64,000 bases of DNA from Methylotenera_A sp046594915 (GTDB lineage Bacteria > Pseudomonadota > Gammaproteobacteria > Burkholderiales > Methylophilaceae): the NCBI GenBank assembly GCA_046594915.1, contig JBKJRC010000016.1:95452-159451 (forward strand). The letters run 5' to 3'. Numbering within the stretch: the first letter of the stretch is position 1; each line of letters begins with the position of its first letter. Position numbers and translations under genes: made by a program. The notes under the pieces are model-generated. The model did no database searches and had not been told where the DNA came from. It was given only the letters and a program-made list of their open reading frames with translations. Positions 45,769-54,200 of this stretch are shown piece by piece.

Positions 45769-45831
45769 AGTTCCAATCCGCCGTTAAGGGCGCCAGAGCT
45801 AACTGGTCGTATAGCAGAAAGGAGTAAAAAA

Positions 45832-45891
45832 ATGTTGTTCTTGGCACTCGTATTACTAGTGCTGCTCATAATACCTAAGCACTACGTTTAG
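45832..45891 (+). CDS. Possible 19-aa hydrophobic peptide
   Basis: ATG 45832 is preceded by GAAAGGAG (45817-45824) at 7-nt spacing and the frame ends TAG at 45889-45891. The peptide is MLFLALVLLVLLIIPKHYV, almost wholly hydrophobic with a short basic/aromatic tail, like type I toxins or small membrane proteins. It overlaps the convergent 60-aa ORF by 17 bp. Its length makes chance occurrence possible; the strong ribosome site is the main support. Confidence 0.4.
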   Translation: MLFLALVLLVLLIIPKHYV

Positions 45892-46057
45892 TAGGCTGTG
45901 GGGGCTTGGTAGCCTCCACATGCTCACTATTATATTCCCCTTTATTAGCAATTGCTACTCCTTTATGCTCTTTCTTGATAGCAGACTTTTTCGTGTTCGC
46001 TATAATTGTTAAAGCATCATTGAAGCTTATTTCGTTTGCTTCGTAAGAATTTTTCAT
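45875..46057 (-). CDS. IS passenger: 60-aa hydrophilic protein downstream of transposase
   Basis: ATG 46057 lies 11 bp after the transposase stop, with GAGAGGG as ribosome site, so it is a second gene of the transposase mRNA. The product is polar and Lys/Glu-rich (FNDALTIIANTKKSAIKKEHKG, then a Pro/Lys tail), with one short amphipathic helix at residues 10-22. No recognised domain. Function unknown; possibly an accessory transposition factor. Confidence 0.6.
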   Translation of the reverse strand: MKNSYEANEISFNDALTIIANTKKSAIKKEHKGVAIANKGEYNSEHVEATKPPQPTKRSA

Positions 46058-46068
46058 ACAGCCCTCTC

Positions 46069-46998
46069 TTATCCAATAAGTGCTTTATAAGTAAGTGTTC
46101 GTCCCACTGTTGCTTTCAAAAGAGCATTTACACGCTGACCTTCTCCTATGTCTCTAGAATTCCAACGCCAAGCAAACATGTTTAAATAACGGTTTGTATG
46201 TTTACCACTCGCATGATGATACACGCCAACGATAGAACGTTTAAAGTGTCCAAATGCGCCTTCAATTGTATTTGTGTAGGCATCACCACGTACATATTCT
46301 TCATCAGAGTGTTTGACTATTTCATGCTTGTAATCTTTTTTAACAAACATGTACGTTTTGCTTTCATCTGTATTGATTGTAGCTGACTTGCAAACGTTGG
46401 CTAATACTAAAGGCTTAATAACCTGTGATGTAGTTCTGTAGATTGTATCCATACGCAAATCGCCGTCACGCTCAATCATACCTAAAACTGCTACCTTAGT
46501 ACCTTTAGACAATGAACCAGCGCCATGCGTACTCCACATGCGATTAATGCGGTGTTTATTCTTTTCTTTACCACCAACATATGTTTCATCAATTTCAACT
46601 GTGCCTTTTAAAGGCTTACTACCGTCTAACTCTATTGCAGCACGGATACGATGCAACATGTGCCAAGCTGATTTTTGAGTGATGGCAATATCACGGGCTA
46701 GCTGGCATGAAGAAATGCCTTTCTTGTGGCTTGTAACTAGATATATCGCCATAAACCATTTTTGTAATGGCAGTTTGCTGTCTTGAAAGATAGTGTCATA
46801 GCGAACACTAAATTTTTGAGCGCATAATTCTTCACTACATTTATGAGTTTCGTCTGCCAATTCATAAACCTTAGTAGAACCACAATGTGGGCAAATAACG
46901 CCTTTAGGCCAGCGCACTGCACGAAAGTGTTTAATGCACTTTTTCTCATCTGAAAAAACTTGCACCATTTCCATTAAGTTACTGAATTGTTGAAACAT
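46069..46998 (-). CDS. IS1595-family (ISXO2-like) transposase
   Basis: 309 aa. An N-terminal zinc ribbon (CPHCG near 36-40 and a CSEELC pair near 54-59) is followed by a helix-turn-helix with SSCQLARDIAITQKSAWHMLHRIR. The DDE-type catalytic domain has the first Asp in GTVEIDETYVGGKEK, the second in INTDESKTY and the third region NTIEGAFGHFKRSIVGVYHH, typical of IS1595. The gene is open and uninterrupted, so the element may be active. Confidence 0.95.
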   Translation of the reverse strand: MFQQFSNLMEMVQVFSDEKKCIKHFRAVRWPKGVICPHCGSTKVYELADETHKCSEELCAQKFSVRYDTIFQDSKLPLQKWFMAIYLVTSHKKGISSCQLARDIAITQKSAWHMLHRIRAAIELDGSKPLKGTVEIDETYVGGKEKNKHRINRMWSTHGAGSLSKGTKVAVLGMIERDGDLRMDTIYRTTSQVIKPLVLANVCKSATINTDESKTYMFVKKDYKHEIVKHSDEEYVRGDAYTNTIEGAFGHFKRSIVGVYHHASGKHTNRYLNMFAWRWNSRDIGEGQRVNALLKATVGRTLTYKALIG

Positions 46999-47043
46999 TT
47001 TAACTTCTCTGCATTACAATAACTACAGAATACAGGGTTTGTC

Positions 47044-47068
47044 TAGTCCAGTCAAGTATATAATTACC
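47044..47068 (-). repeat. Right terminal inverted repeat of the IS1595-type element
   Basis: Perfect 25-bp inverted match to the left end. Confidence 0.97.
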
Positions 47069-47076
47069 TAATCATC
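47069..47076 (+). repeat. Target-site duplication, right copy
   Basis: TAATCATC, identical to 44795-44802. Confidence 0.95.
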
Positions 47077-47193
47077 TAATGAAAATCATTAGCGTGTTTT
47101 AATCACATTACATACGCTTTACTTTCAATTATTCTGTATCGTTCAACTTATAAATTGTGTCATTAATTTAAATATTTTTACAGGAGATTTATC

Positions 47194-47265
47194 ATGTGGA
47201 CAACTCCAGCAGCGACTGAAATGCGTTTTGGCTTTGAAGTGACAATGTACGTAATGAATAAATAA
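47194..47265 (+). CDS. pqqA: Coenzyme PQQ precursor peptide PqqA
   Basis: A 23-aa ribosomally made precursor of pyrroloquinoline quinone, the cofactor of methanol and glucose dehydrogenases. The sequence opens MWTTPAATEMRFGFEVTMY. The essential Glu and Tyr that are cross-linked to form PQQ stand in EVTMY (Glu15, Tyr19), preceded by the conserved R-GFEVT context. RBS CAGGAGA (47181-47187) lies 6 bp before the ATG and a strong terminator follows. No pqqB-E genes are next to it; the neighbours are an IS and a convergent oxyR. Orphan or extra pqqA copies are known in methylotrophs. Confidence 0.93.
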   Translation: MWTTPAATEMRFGFEVTMYVMNK

Positions 47266-47283
47266 GCTTTAAAGCTTAAACAA

Positions 47284-47311
47284 AAAAGGCACTCTTAAGT
47301 GCCTTTTTTTA
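47284..47311 (+). terminator. Terminator of pqqA (bidirectional with oxyR)
   Basis: Stem AGGCACT/AGTGCCT (47287-47293, 47298-47304), 4-nt loop, preceded by A6 and followed by T6. It lies 18 bp after pqqA and 15 bp before the oxyR stop on the other strand, so it can serve both. Confidence 0.9.
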
Positions 47312-47326
47312 CGCCCTTACTTATCG

Positions 47327-48229
47327 TTAAGCAATCATTTTCATATAATCCGAGTGAATCGCTTTAATCGCGTCCACGATTTTTTCAACCGTTTCTAATC
47401 GGACAAAGCTTTTTCGCCAAGCAATTGCAATGCGCCTGGTTGGTGCTGGGCTGGTAAATGGAATCACTTTAATTAATGGGTTGTTATAACGCTCTGCAGT
47501 TGCAGAACAGGGCAAAACCGTAATGCCCAAATTGGAAGCCACCATATTGCGGATCGTTTCTAGCGAATTGCCTTGTAGCACTTCGCCTCTGCGCGATAAT
47601 TCTGGGCAAGCTTGCGTCACTTGATTACTAAAACAGTGCCCACTATTTAATAACAGTACTTTTTCGTCTGACAATTCTTCTGGGCTAATCTGTTTGCGCA
47701 TAGCCCAGTGATGATGGCTTGGCACCACCACATCAAACTCTTCATCGTAAAGTATTTTATATTGCAGGCCTGGCACCTCAAACGGCAGCGCAATAATCGC
47801 CACATCAATCACGCCATTGCGCAATTGTGCTTCAAGATTTGCGGTTAAGTTTTCTTCCACTTCCAATGGCATATCTGGCGCAGTCTTACGCAATATAGGA
47901 ATAATTTCAGGTAATAAATATGGTCCTACCGAATGAATCATGCCCAGCTTTAATACGCCTTTTAATTGATTTTTACCTAACTCTGCAAGTTGTCTTATTT
48001 TTGCAGCCTCCTCCAATATTCGGGATGCCTGCTCAATAATTTTTGCGCCAATTTCTGTAGGTGTTACATCGGAACGGCTGCGCTCAAAAATCATTACATT
48101 TAATTCTTGCTCTAGCTTTTTAATGCCTAAACTTAAGGCTGGCTGCGTCACAAAGCACTTTTCTGCCGCACGCCTAAAGTTGCGCTCTTGCGCTACTGCC
48201 ATTACAAATTTTAGCTCTATTAAAGTCAT
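47327..48229 (-). CDS. oxyR: Hydrogen-peroxide sensor OxyR (LysR family)
   Basis: 300 aa. The N-terminal LysR winged helix (ELKFVMAVAQERNFRRAAEKCFVTQPALSLGIKKLE) is followed by the sensor domain. The redox cysteines are Cys199 (SGHCFSNQ) and Cys208 (QACPEL), the same numbers as in E. coli OxyR, so peroxide sensing by disulfide formation is expected. It is divergent from katG, which it very probably activates. Confidence 0.93.
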   Translation of the reverse strand: MTLIELKFVMAVAQERNFRRAAEKCFVTQPALSLGIKKLEQELNVMIFERSRSDVTPTEIGAKIIEQASRILEEAAKIRQLAELGKNQLKGVLKLGMIHSVGPYLLPEIIPILRKTAPDMPLEVEENLTANLEAQLRNGVIDVAIIALPFEVPGLQYKILYDEEFDVVVPSHHHWAMRKQISPEELSDEKVLLLNSGHCFSNQVTQACPELSRRGEVLQGNSLETIRNMVASNLGITVLPCSATAERYNNPLIKVIPFTSPAPTRRIAIAWRKSFVRLETVEKIVDAIKAIHSDYMKMIA

Positions 48230-48287
48230 CTCTATTTAGCCGTTATGTGCCATTATTAAAAAAATTAATCATCTTATGTTATATTAC

Positions 48288-48310
48288 ATTGATTAATTAT
48301 ATTTATCAAT
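48288..48310. promoter_or_regulatory. Candidate OxyR/LysR operator between oxyR and katG
   Basis: The 300-bp divergent region holds ATTGAT-N11-ATCAAT (48288-48293 and 48305-48310), a LysR-type T-N11-A dyad, 59 bp upstream of oxyR. The match is to the general LysR pattern, not to the full OxyR ATAG repeat. Confidence 0.4.
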
Positions 48311-48392
48311 CGCATAAAAAATTACAACTTTACAAATGATGCTTAGGTCTTTATATTATCATTCACTGCTTTAATGATTATAGAGAAATGAT

Positions 48393-48464
48393 ATGAATAA
48401 TTTTATTGAGAGAATCTGCCGAGTATGTATAGAACAGTTAGCAGAGTATGCCGCAGCCAAATAA
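48393..48464 (+). CDS. Possible 23-aa leader ORF upstream of katG
   Basis: ATG 48393 to TAA 48464 encodes MNNFIERICRVCIEQLAEY followed by AAAK. It contains a CRVC pair and an amphipathic helix. Upstream AGAGAA is a weak ribosome site. It lies 66 bp before katG on the same strand, where a leader peptide could sit. May be fortuitous. Confidence 0.3.
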   Translation: MNNFIERICRVCIEQLAEYAAAK

Positions 48465-48530
48465 GCAACTACTTTCAAGCTCATTACCCAAAGCAGTTGC
48501 TGAATCAAAACATAAATAAAGGAGAAGTAA

Positions 48531-50792
48531 ATGACAACTGAATCAAAATGCCCGTTTTCGGGTGACGCGCCCAAAAATGCAATCGCTGGTGCCTCAACCA
48601 ATGCAAACTGGTGGCCCAACCAGCTCAATATCAACCTTCTTAACCAAAACTCGCCTCTGTCAGACCCGATGGGCGAAGATTTTAACTACGCCGAGGAATT
48701 TAAGAGCCTAGACCTGCATGCAGTGGTAAAAGATCTGCATGCCTTAATGACCGATTCTCAGGATTGGTGGCCAGCAGACTATGGTCATTATGGCCCGTTC
48801 TTTATTCGTATGTCTTGGCATGCTGCAGGCACTTACCGTATTGCCGATGGTCGCGGTGGCGCAGGCGCCGGAACGCAGCGTTTTGCACCATTGAACAGCT
48901 GGCCAGATAACGGCAATCTAGACAAAGCACGCCGTTTACTCTGGCCAATCAAACAAAAATACGGTCGAAAAATTTCTTGGGCCGATTTAGTGGTTCTTAC
49001 TGGCACAGTCGCTCTAGATTCGATGGGATTCAAGACTTTCGGTTTTGCGGGTGGCCGCCAAGACGTATGGGAACCAGAAGAGATTTACTGGGGACCTGAA
49101 GCCGAGTGGCTGGGTGACAAGCGTTACACTGGCGACCGTCAACTCGAAAACCCGCTCGGTGCCGTTCAGATGGGCTTGATCTACGTGAACCCACAAGGCC
49201 CTAATGGCAACCCTGATCCTATTGCCTCTGCACGAGATATCAGAGAAACCTTTGCTCGAATGGCGATGAATGACGAAGAAACAGTTGCATTGGTGGCTGG
49301 AGGTCATACTTTCGGTAAATGCCACGGTGCCGCTGATCCGGAACAATATGTGGGACCAGAGCCCGAAGGCGCCAGTATTGATGAACAAGGCTTTGGCTGG
49401 AAAAATAGCTTTGGTAATGGCAACGGCGTACATACTATCACTAGCGGCTTAGAGGGCGCATGGACCCCCACCCCAATTGAGTGGGACAACAGCTACTTCG
49501 ACACGCTGTTTGGCCATGAGTGGGAACTAACAAAAAGCCCTGCTGGTGCGCATCAATGGACGCCTAAGGGTGGCGCTGCTGCAGATAGCGTACCCGATGC
49601 CCACGACCCATCAAAGCGCCATGCGCCAATGATGTCCACCGCGGATCTTGCACTGAGAATGGATCCCGCCTATGAAAAAATTTCTAGGCGCTTCCACCAA
49701 AATCCACAGGAGTTGGCAGATGCATTTGCCAAAGCTTGGTACAAGTTAACCCACCGTGATATGGGGCCTTTGTCACGTTATCTTGGTCCACTCGTTCCAG
49801 CTGAAACGCAGCTGTTTCAGGATCCCGTTCCCTCAGTGGATCATGCGCTGATTGGTGAACAAGATATCGACGCGTTGAAGACAAAGATACTCGAATCTGG
49901 TCTCTCCATCCCACAATTAGTCACTACTGCTTGGGCCTCTGCGGCAACGTTCCGTGGCTCTGACAAACGCGGAGGGGCGAATGGAGCGCGTATTCGATTA
50001 GCGCCGCAAAAGTTTTGGGAAGTTAATCAGCCAGCTGAATTAGACAAGATTTTAAATACGCTGGAAACGATTCAGAGCGAATTTAACGGTGCTCAATCTG
50101 ATGGCAAGAAGGTTTCACTTGCTGACCTGATTGTTCTAGGTGGCTGTGCAGCTATTGAGGCCTCCGCCAAAAAAGCTGGTCACGACATCAAGGTGCCTTT
50201 CTCGCCAGGCCGTACCGATGCAACGCAGGAACAGACCGATGTAGATTCGTTCGCAGTATTGGAACCAACCGCAGACGCTTTCAGAAACTACTTCCGGGAA
50301 GGCAAAGAAGAGTTAACACCTGCATTGATGCTAGACAGGGCGAACTTGATGACGCTGACCGCACCTGAAATGACCGTTCTAATTGGTGGCATGCGTGCAC
50401 TGAATGCCAACTTCGAACAGTCCGAACTAGGAGTTTTTACCAACCGTCCAGGGGTATTGACCAATGACTTCTTTGTGAACTTGCTCGACATGAACACGAA
50501 GTGGCAAAGATCTTCTACGCCTGAAGAAGGTGATACAGAAACGACTGGCCTGATTGATATGAACACAAAGTCGCACAAATCTAGTGCGTCCAAGGGTGTG
50601 TTGGTGGGACGTGACCGCGCTACAGGCGAAGTCAAGTGGACAGGCACCGTCGTTGATCTCGTCTTCGGCTCCAACTCCCAACTGCGTGCAATTGCAGAAG
50701 TTTATGCATGTAGCGACTCGCAACAGGTATTCGTACGTGACTTTATAGCAGCCTGGAACAAGGTGATGAACCTTGATCGCTTCGACCTCTAA
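48531..50792 (+). CDS. katG: Catalase-peroxidase KatG
   Basis: Haem enzyme destroying hydrogen peroxide. 753 aa with two peroxidase-like halves. Distal residues Arg93, Trp96 and His97 are in IRMSWHAAGTYR; the proximal His is in AGGHTFGKCHG (about 259). The Met-Tyr-Trp adduct positions look intact: Trp96, Tyr in GLIYVNPQGPNG and Met in ARMAMNDEE. The C-terminal half has a 23-residue near-duplicate around residue 653 (see findings). RBS AAGGAG lies 6 bp before ATG 48531. Codon usage looks more GC-rich than the neighbours, suggesting transfer. Confidence 0.96.
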   Translation: MTTESKCPFSGDAPKNAIAGASTNANWWPNQLNINLLNQNSPLSDPMGEDFNYAEEFKSLDLHAVVKDLHALMTDSQDWWPADYGHYGPFFIRMSWHAAGTYRIADGRGGAGAGTQRFAPLNSWPDNGNLDKARRLLWPIKQKYGRKISWADLVVLTGTVALDSMGFKTFGFAGGRQDVWEPEEIYWGPEAEWLGDKRYTGDRQLENPLGAVQMGLIYVNPQGPNGNPDPIASARDIRETFARMAMNDEETVALVAGGHTFGKCHGAADPEQYVGPEPEGASIDEQGFGWKNSFGNGNGVHTITSGLEGAWTPTPIEWDNSYFDTLFGHEWELTKSPAGAHQWTPKGGAAADSVPDAHDPSKRHAPMMSTADLALRMDPAYEKISRRFHQNPQELADAFAKAWYKLTHRDMGPLSRYLGPLVPAETQLFQDPVPSVDHALIGEQDIDALKTKILESGLSIPQLVTTAWASAATFRGSDKRGGANGARIRLAPQKFWEVNQPAELDKILNTLETIQSEFNGAQSDGKKVSLADLIVLGGCAAIEASAKKAGHDIKVPFSPGRTDATQEQTDVDSFAVLEPTADAFRNYFREGKEELTPALMLDRANLMTLTAPEMTVLIGGMRALNANFEQSELGVFTNRPGVLTNDFFVNLLDMNTKWQRSSTPEEGDTETTGLIDMNTKSHKSSASKGVLVGRDRATGEVKWTGTVVDLVFGSNSQLRAIAEVYACSDSQQVFVRDFIAAWNKVMNLDRFDL

Positions 50793-50867
50793 TGAGGTGA
50801 GTTATATGAATGGTTGGATGGGTAGTATAACTCGCTATTCATGACAAAAATACATGAGATCTTTTTT

Positions 50868-50896
50868 AAAAGCCCGCCTATGCGGGCTTTTTTTTT
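50868..50896 (+). terminator. Terminator of katG
   Basis: Stem AGCCCGC/GCGGGCT (50871-50877, 50882-50888) with a 4-nt loop, then T8. It lies 78 bp beyond the katG stop. Confidence 0.9.
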
Positions 50897-51002
50897 GATA
50901 CCAGCGGTGTTATTCTGCGGTAAATGTTTTATGCGGACTTATGCGCGACAAACAAATAATAAATCCCTTAAAATAACTTATTAATCGTTAACTGGAATAG
51001 CA

Positions 51003-51167
51003 ATGAAAACTTGGATGTGTGTGGTATGCGGCTTAATTTATGAGGAAGAAAAAGGTTGGCCAGAAGACGGCATCCCGGCAGGCACTCGCTGGGAAGATGT
51101 GCCTGCTGAGTGGCTATGTCCCGAATGCGGTGCGGGCAAAAATGAGTTCGAGATGGTCGAGTTTTAG
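51003..51167 (+). CDS. Rubredoxin
   Basis: A 54-aa iron-only electron carrier. Two CxxC knuckles, MCVVCG (Cys6, Cys9) and LCPECG (Cys39, Cys42), bind the FeS4 centre. The middle has the conserved aromatic-rich segment with EEKGWPEDGIPAGTRW and VPAEW. ATG 51003 has GGAATAG as a ribosome site. It is monocistronic, lying between katG and the convergent efflux operon. Its place beside katG suggests a role in reductive peroxide defence or in electron supply to an unlinked partner; that is inference. Confidence 0.94.
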   Translation: MKTWMCVVCGLIYEEEKGWPEDGIPAGTRWEDVPAEWLCPECGAGKNEFEMVEF

Positions 51168-51295
51168 CTTGCATTGGTTGCTAAAAGTAAGGGGTGACTT
51201 TTATTACAAAATTCGTTAACTTGCATCAATATTTTCACACTATTAACGGGTTAATATGAATGCAGCTTACGGAAGTTGTCTTTAAATGCTGCAAT

Positions 51296-54200
51296 TTAGT
51301 TAAAGCGATGTTTTCCCGTTTGATAAACAAGCCTATAGAGTAAAGGCAATACTAACAACGTCAGTAATGTTGACGACCATATGCCGCCTATCACTACTGT
51401 AGCCAGCGGGCGCTGTACTTCGGCTCCTGTGCCTGTTGCAATCGCCATTGGAATAAAACCTAGCGAGGCTACTAAAGCGGTAATTAATATTGGCCTCAAG
51501 CGACTTAAACTACCTTCTTCAATGGCGGCATCTAATGGTTTACCTTCAGCAAGTAATTGACGAATAAAACTGATCATCACTAAACCATTCAATACTGCCA
51601 CGCCAGACAAAGCTATAAACCCAACACCAGCCGAAATTGATAACGGAATATCCCTTAACCAAAGCATTAACAAGCCGCCTGTTAATGCAAAAGGTATTCC
51701 TGTAAACACAATTAAACCGTCTCTAAAGTTATTGAACATGGCATATAGCAAAATAAATACAATCAGTAATGCTAATGGCACTACAATTTTCAGACGATTG
51801 GCTGCAGATTGCAGCTGCTCAAAAGTACCACCCCAGTTAATCCAATAACCAGCAGGTATTTTGACTTCTTTGCTAATCCGCTGCTGCGTTTCTGCCACAT
51901 AAGAACCAATGTCCCGATCACGCACATTGGCGGTAACTACCACTCTGCGCTTACCGTTTTCCCGACTGAATTGGTTAGCACCCGAGGCGATATCAATCGT
52001 AGCAACTTCGCCCAGTTGCAAGTAAACAGGCGTATCACTATTGCCCGACACTTTAATTGGCAGCCGTTTGAATGCTTCAATATCCACTCTGACATCATCC
52101 ATCAATCGCACGACAATATCGAATCTTCTATCACCTTGAAACAACGTTCCAGCTTTGCGACCGTTCATCGCAATCGAAATAGCCTCTTGTACATCCGCCA
52201 CATTGACACCTAATCGGGCAATTTTTTGGCGGTCGATATTTACCGTCATGATGGGTAAACCTGTGGTTTGTTCCACCTTTACATCTTCGCCACCTTGCAC
52301 GGTTGATAGGACTTTTGAGATTTGCTGTGCGGTGTTATTCATGACTTCAATATCATCGCCAAATACTTTTACAGCTACGTCACTGCGCACACCAGAAATA
52401 AGCTCATTGAAGCGCATTTGAATGGGCTGGGTGAATTCGTAGTTGTTACCAGGCACTTCACTCACAGCAGCTTGAATCTGACTAACTAATTCACTTTTAG
52501 TTAAATTGGGGTTCGGCCATTCAGACTGTGCTTTAAGCATGATAAAGTTATCGGCAACACTAGGCGGCACAGGGTCAGTTGCAATTTCAGCGGTACCGAT
52601 TTTGGCAAATATGCGATCGACTTGTGGAAATTGCTTAATCACATATTCTAGTTCCTTTTGCATTTCTACTGCTTGTGAAAGACTGGTTCCAGGAATACGC
52701 AGCGCGTGCATTGCAATGTCGCCTTCGTTTAAACTCGGTACAAATTCGCTGCCCATGCGACTGGCTAACAAACCACTTAATGCTACCGATACGATGGCGA
52801 TTGTAAGTACCAACGCTTTATTCAACATGGCCCACTTAAATGCTGGAATATACCCTTTTTTAACCCAACTAATCAGCGGTTGTTCAACTTCACTCACTTT
52901 ATCATTGACAAACAAGGCAACCGCTGCAGGAACAAATGTCACCGAAAGTAGCATCGCACCAATCAAAGCAATAACCACAGTAAATGCCATTGGGTGGAAC
53001 ATTTTGCCTTCAATACCTGTTAATGCGAATATCGGTAAATACACCGCCATGATGATGAGTTGGCCGTAAATCAGTGGCTTTCTTGCTTCTTGTGCGGCGG
53101 TATACACTTCAGCAAAGCGCTCTGATTTGGTCAGCGGCCTACCGCGATTTGTTTGCGCATGTGCCAATCGCCGCATGCAGTTTTCCACAATCACCACTGC
53201 ACCATCAATAATGATGCCAAAATCTAATGCGCCTAAACTCATTAAATTTGCACTGACTTTCCCTGTTACCATGCCAGTGAAGGTAAATAGCATCGCCAAG
53301 GGAATCACTAGCATCGTGATAATCGCCGCGCGTATATTGCCCAAAAAGATAAATAATACGGCAATCACTAACAGTGCGCCTTCCATCAAATTGGTTTTTA
53401 CCGTATTGATGGCTTTATCAATCAGAATCGTACGGTTATAAACGGTATTGGCAACGACACCTTTGGGTAGGGTTGTGTTGATTTGTACCAGCTGCTTTTC
53501 AACCGCGGCAGAAACTGTGCGACTATTCTCGCCAGTGAGCATAAATACGGTACCTAGCACGACTTCTTTACCATTTTCAGTAGCTGCACCACTACGCGAC
53601 TCACTCCCAATCAACACATCCGACACATCTTTAATACGTACAGGCACACCAGCTTTAGTATCTACGACAATATTTTCAATATCTTTGATATTACTAACCT
53701 GCCCAGGCACACGAATCAAGTACTGCTCACCTGATTTTTCGATATAGCCTGCACCCATGTTAGCGTTATTTTTTTCTAACGCGTCCACCAAATCATTCAA
53801 AGACAAGCCCATTGCCATCAGCTTGTCAGCGTCAGGTGCAATTTGATATTGCTTAACGTAACCACCAACCGTATTAATCTCATTAACGCCAGGCACATTG
53901 CGTAATTGTGGTTTGATAATCCAATCTTGTATTTCGCGTAAATCCATTGGGCGATAAGGTGTTCCATCAACTTTCAAAGCACCCTCTTTTGCTTCAACCG
54001 TCCACATAAAAATCTCACCTAAGCCCGTAGAAGTTGGCCCCATTTCAGGCGCAATGCCTTGAGGCAACTTGTCTTTGGCTTGATTGATGCGCTCGTTCAC
54101 CAATTGGCGTGCAAAGTAGATATTTGTCCCTTCTTTAAATACGACTGTCACTTGAGATAAGCCATAACGCGAGGTTGAACGCGTTTGCTCTAGCTTAGGC

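Larger units (their letters stand above)
44803..47068 (-). mobile_element. IS1595-family (ISXO2-like) insertion sequence with passenger genes
   Basis: The 2,266-bp element is bounded by perfect 25-bp terminal inverted repeats (44803-44827 and 47044-47068, beginning GGTAATTATATACTTG). Identical 8-bp duplications TAATCATC flank both ends. An 8-bp duplication and a transposase with zinc ribbon plus DDE core are the marks of IS1595. Perfect ends and an open transposase suggest recent insertion or continuing activity. Besides the transposase it carries a 152-aa gene, a 60-aa gene, a 45-aa gene and a possible 19-aa ORF. About 2.3 kb is longer than simple ISXO2-type elements, consistent with passengers. 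Confidence 0.95.

Noticed and set aside
50968..51174. Minus-strand frame of 68 codons
   Set aside because: It is the antisense shadow of the rubredoxin gene, whose two CxxC knuckles are unmistakable.
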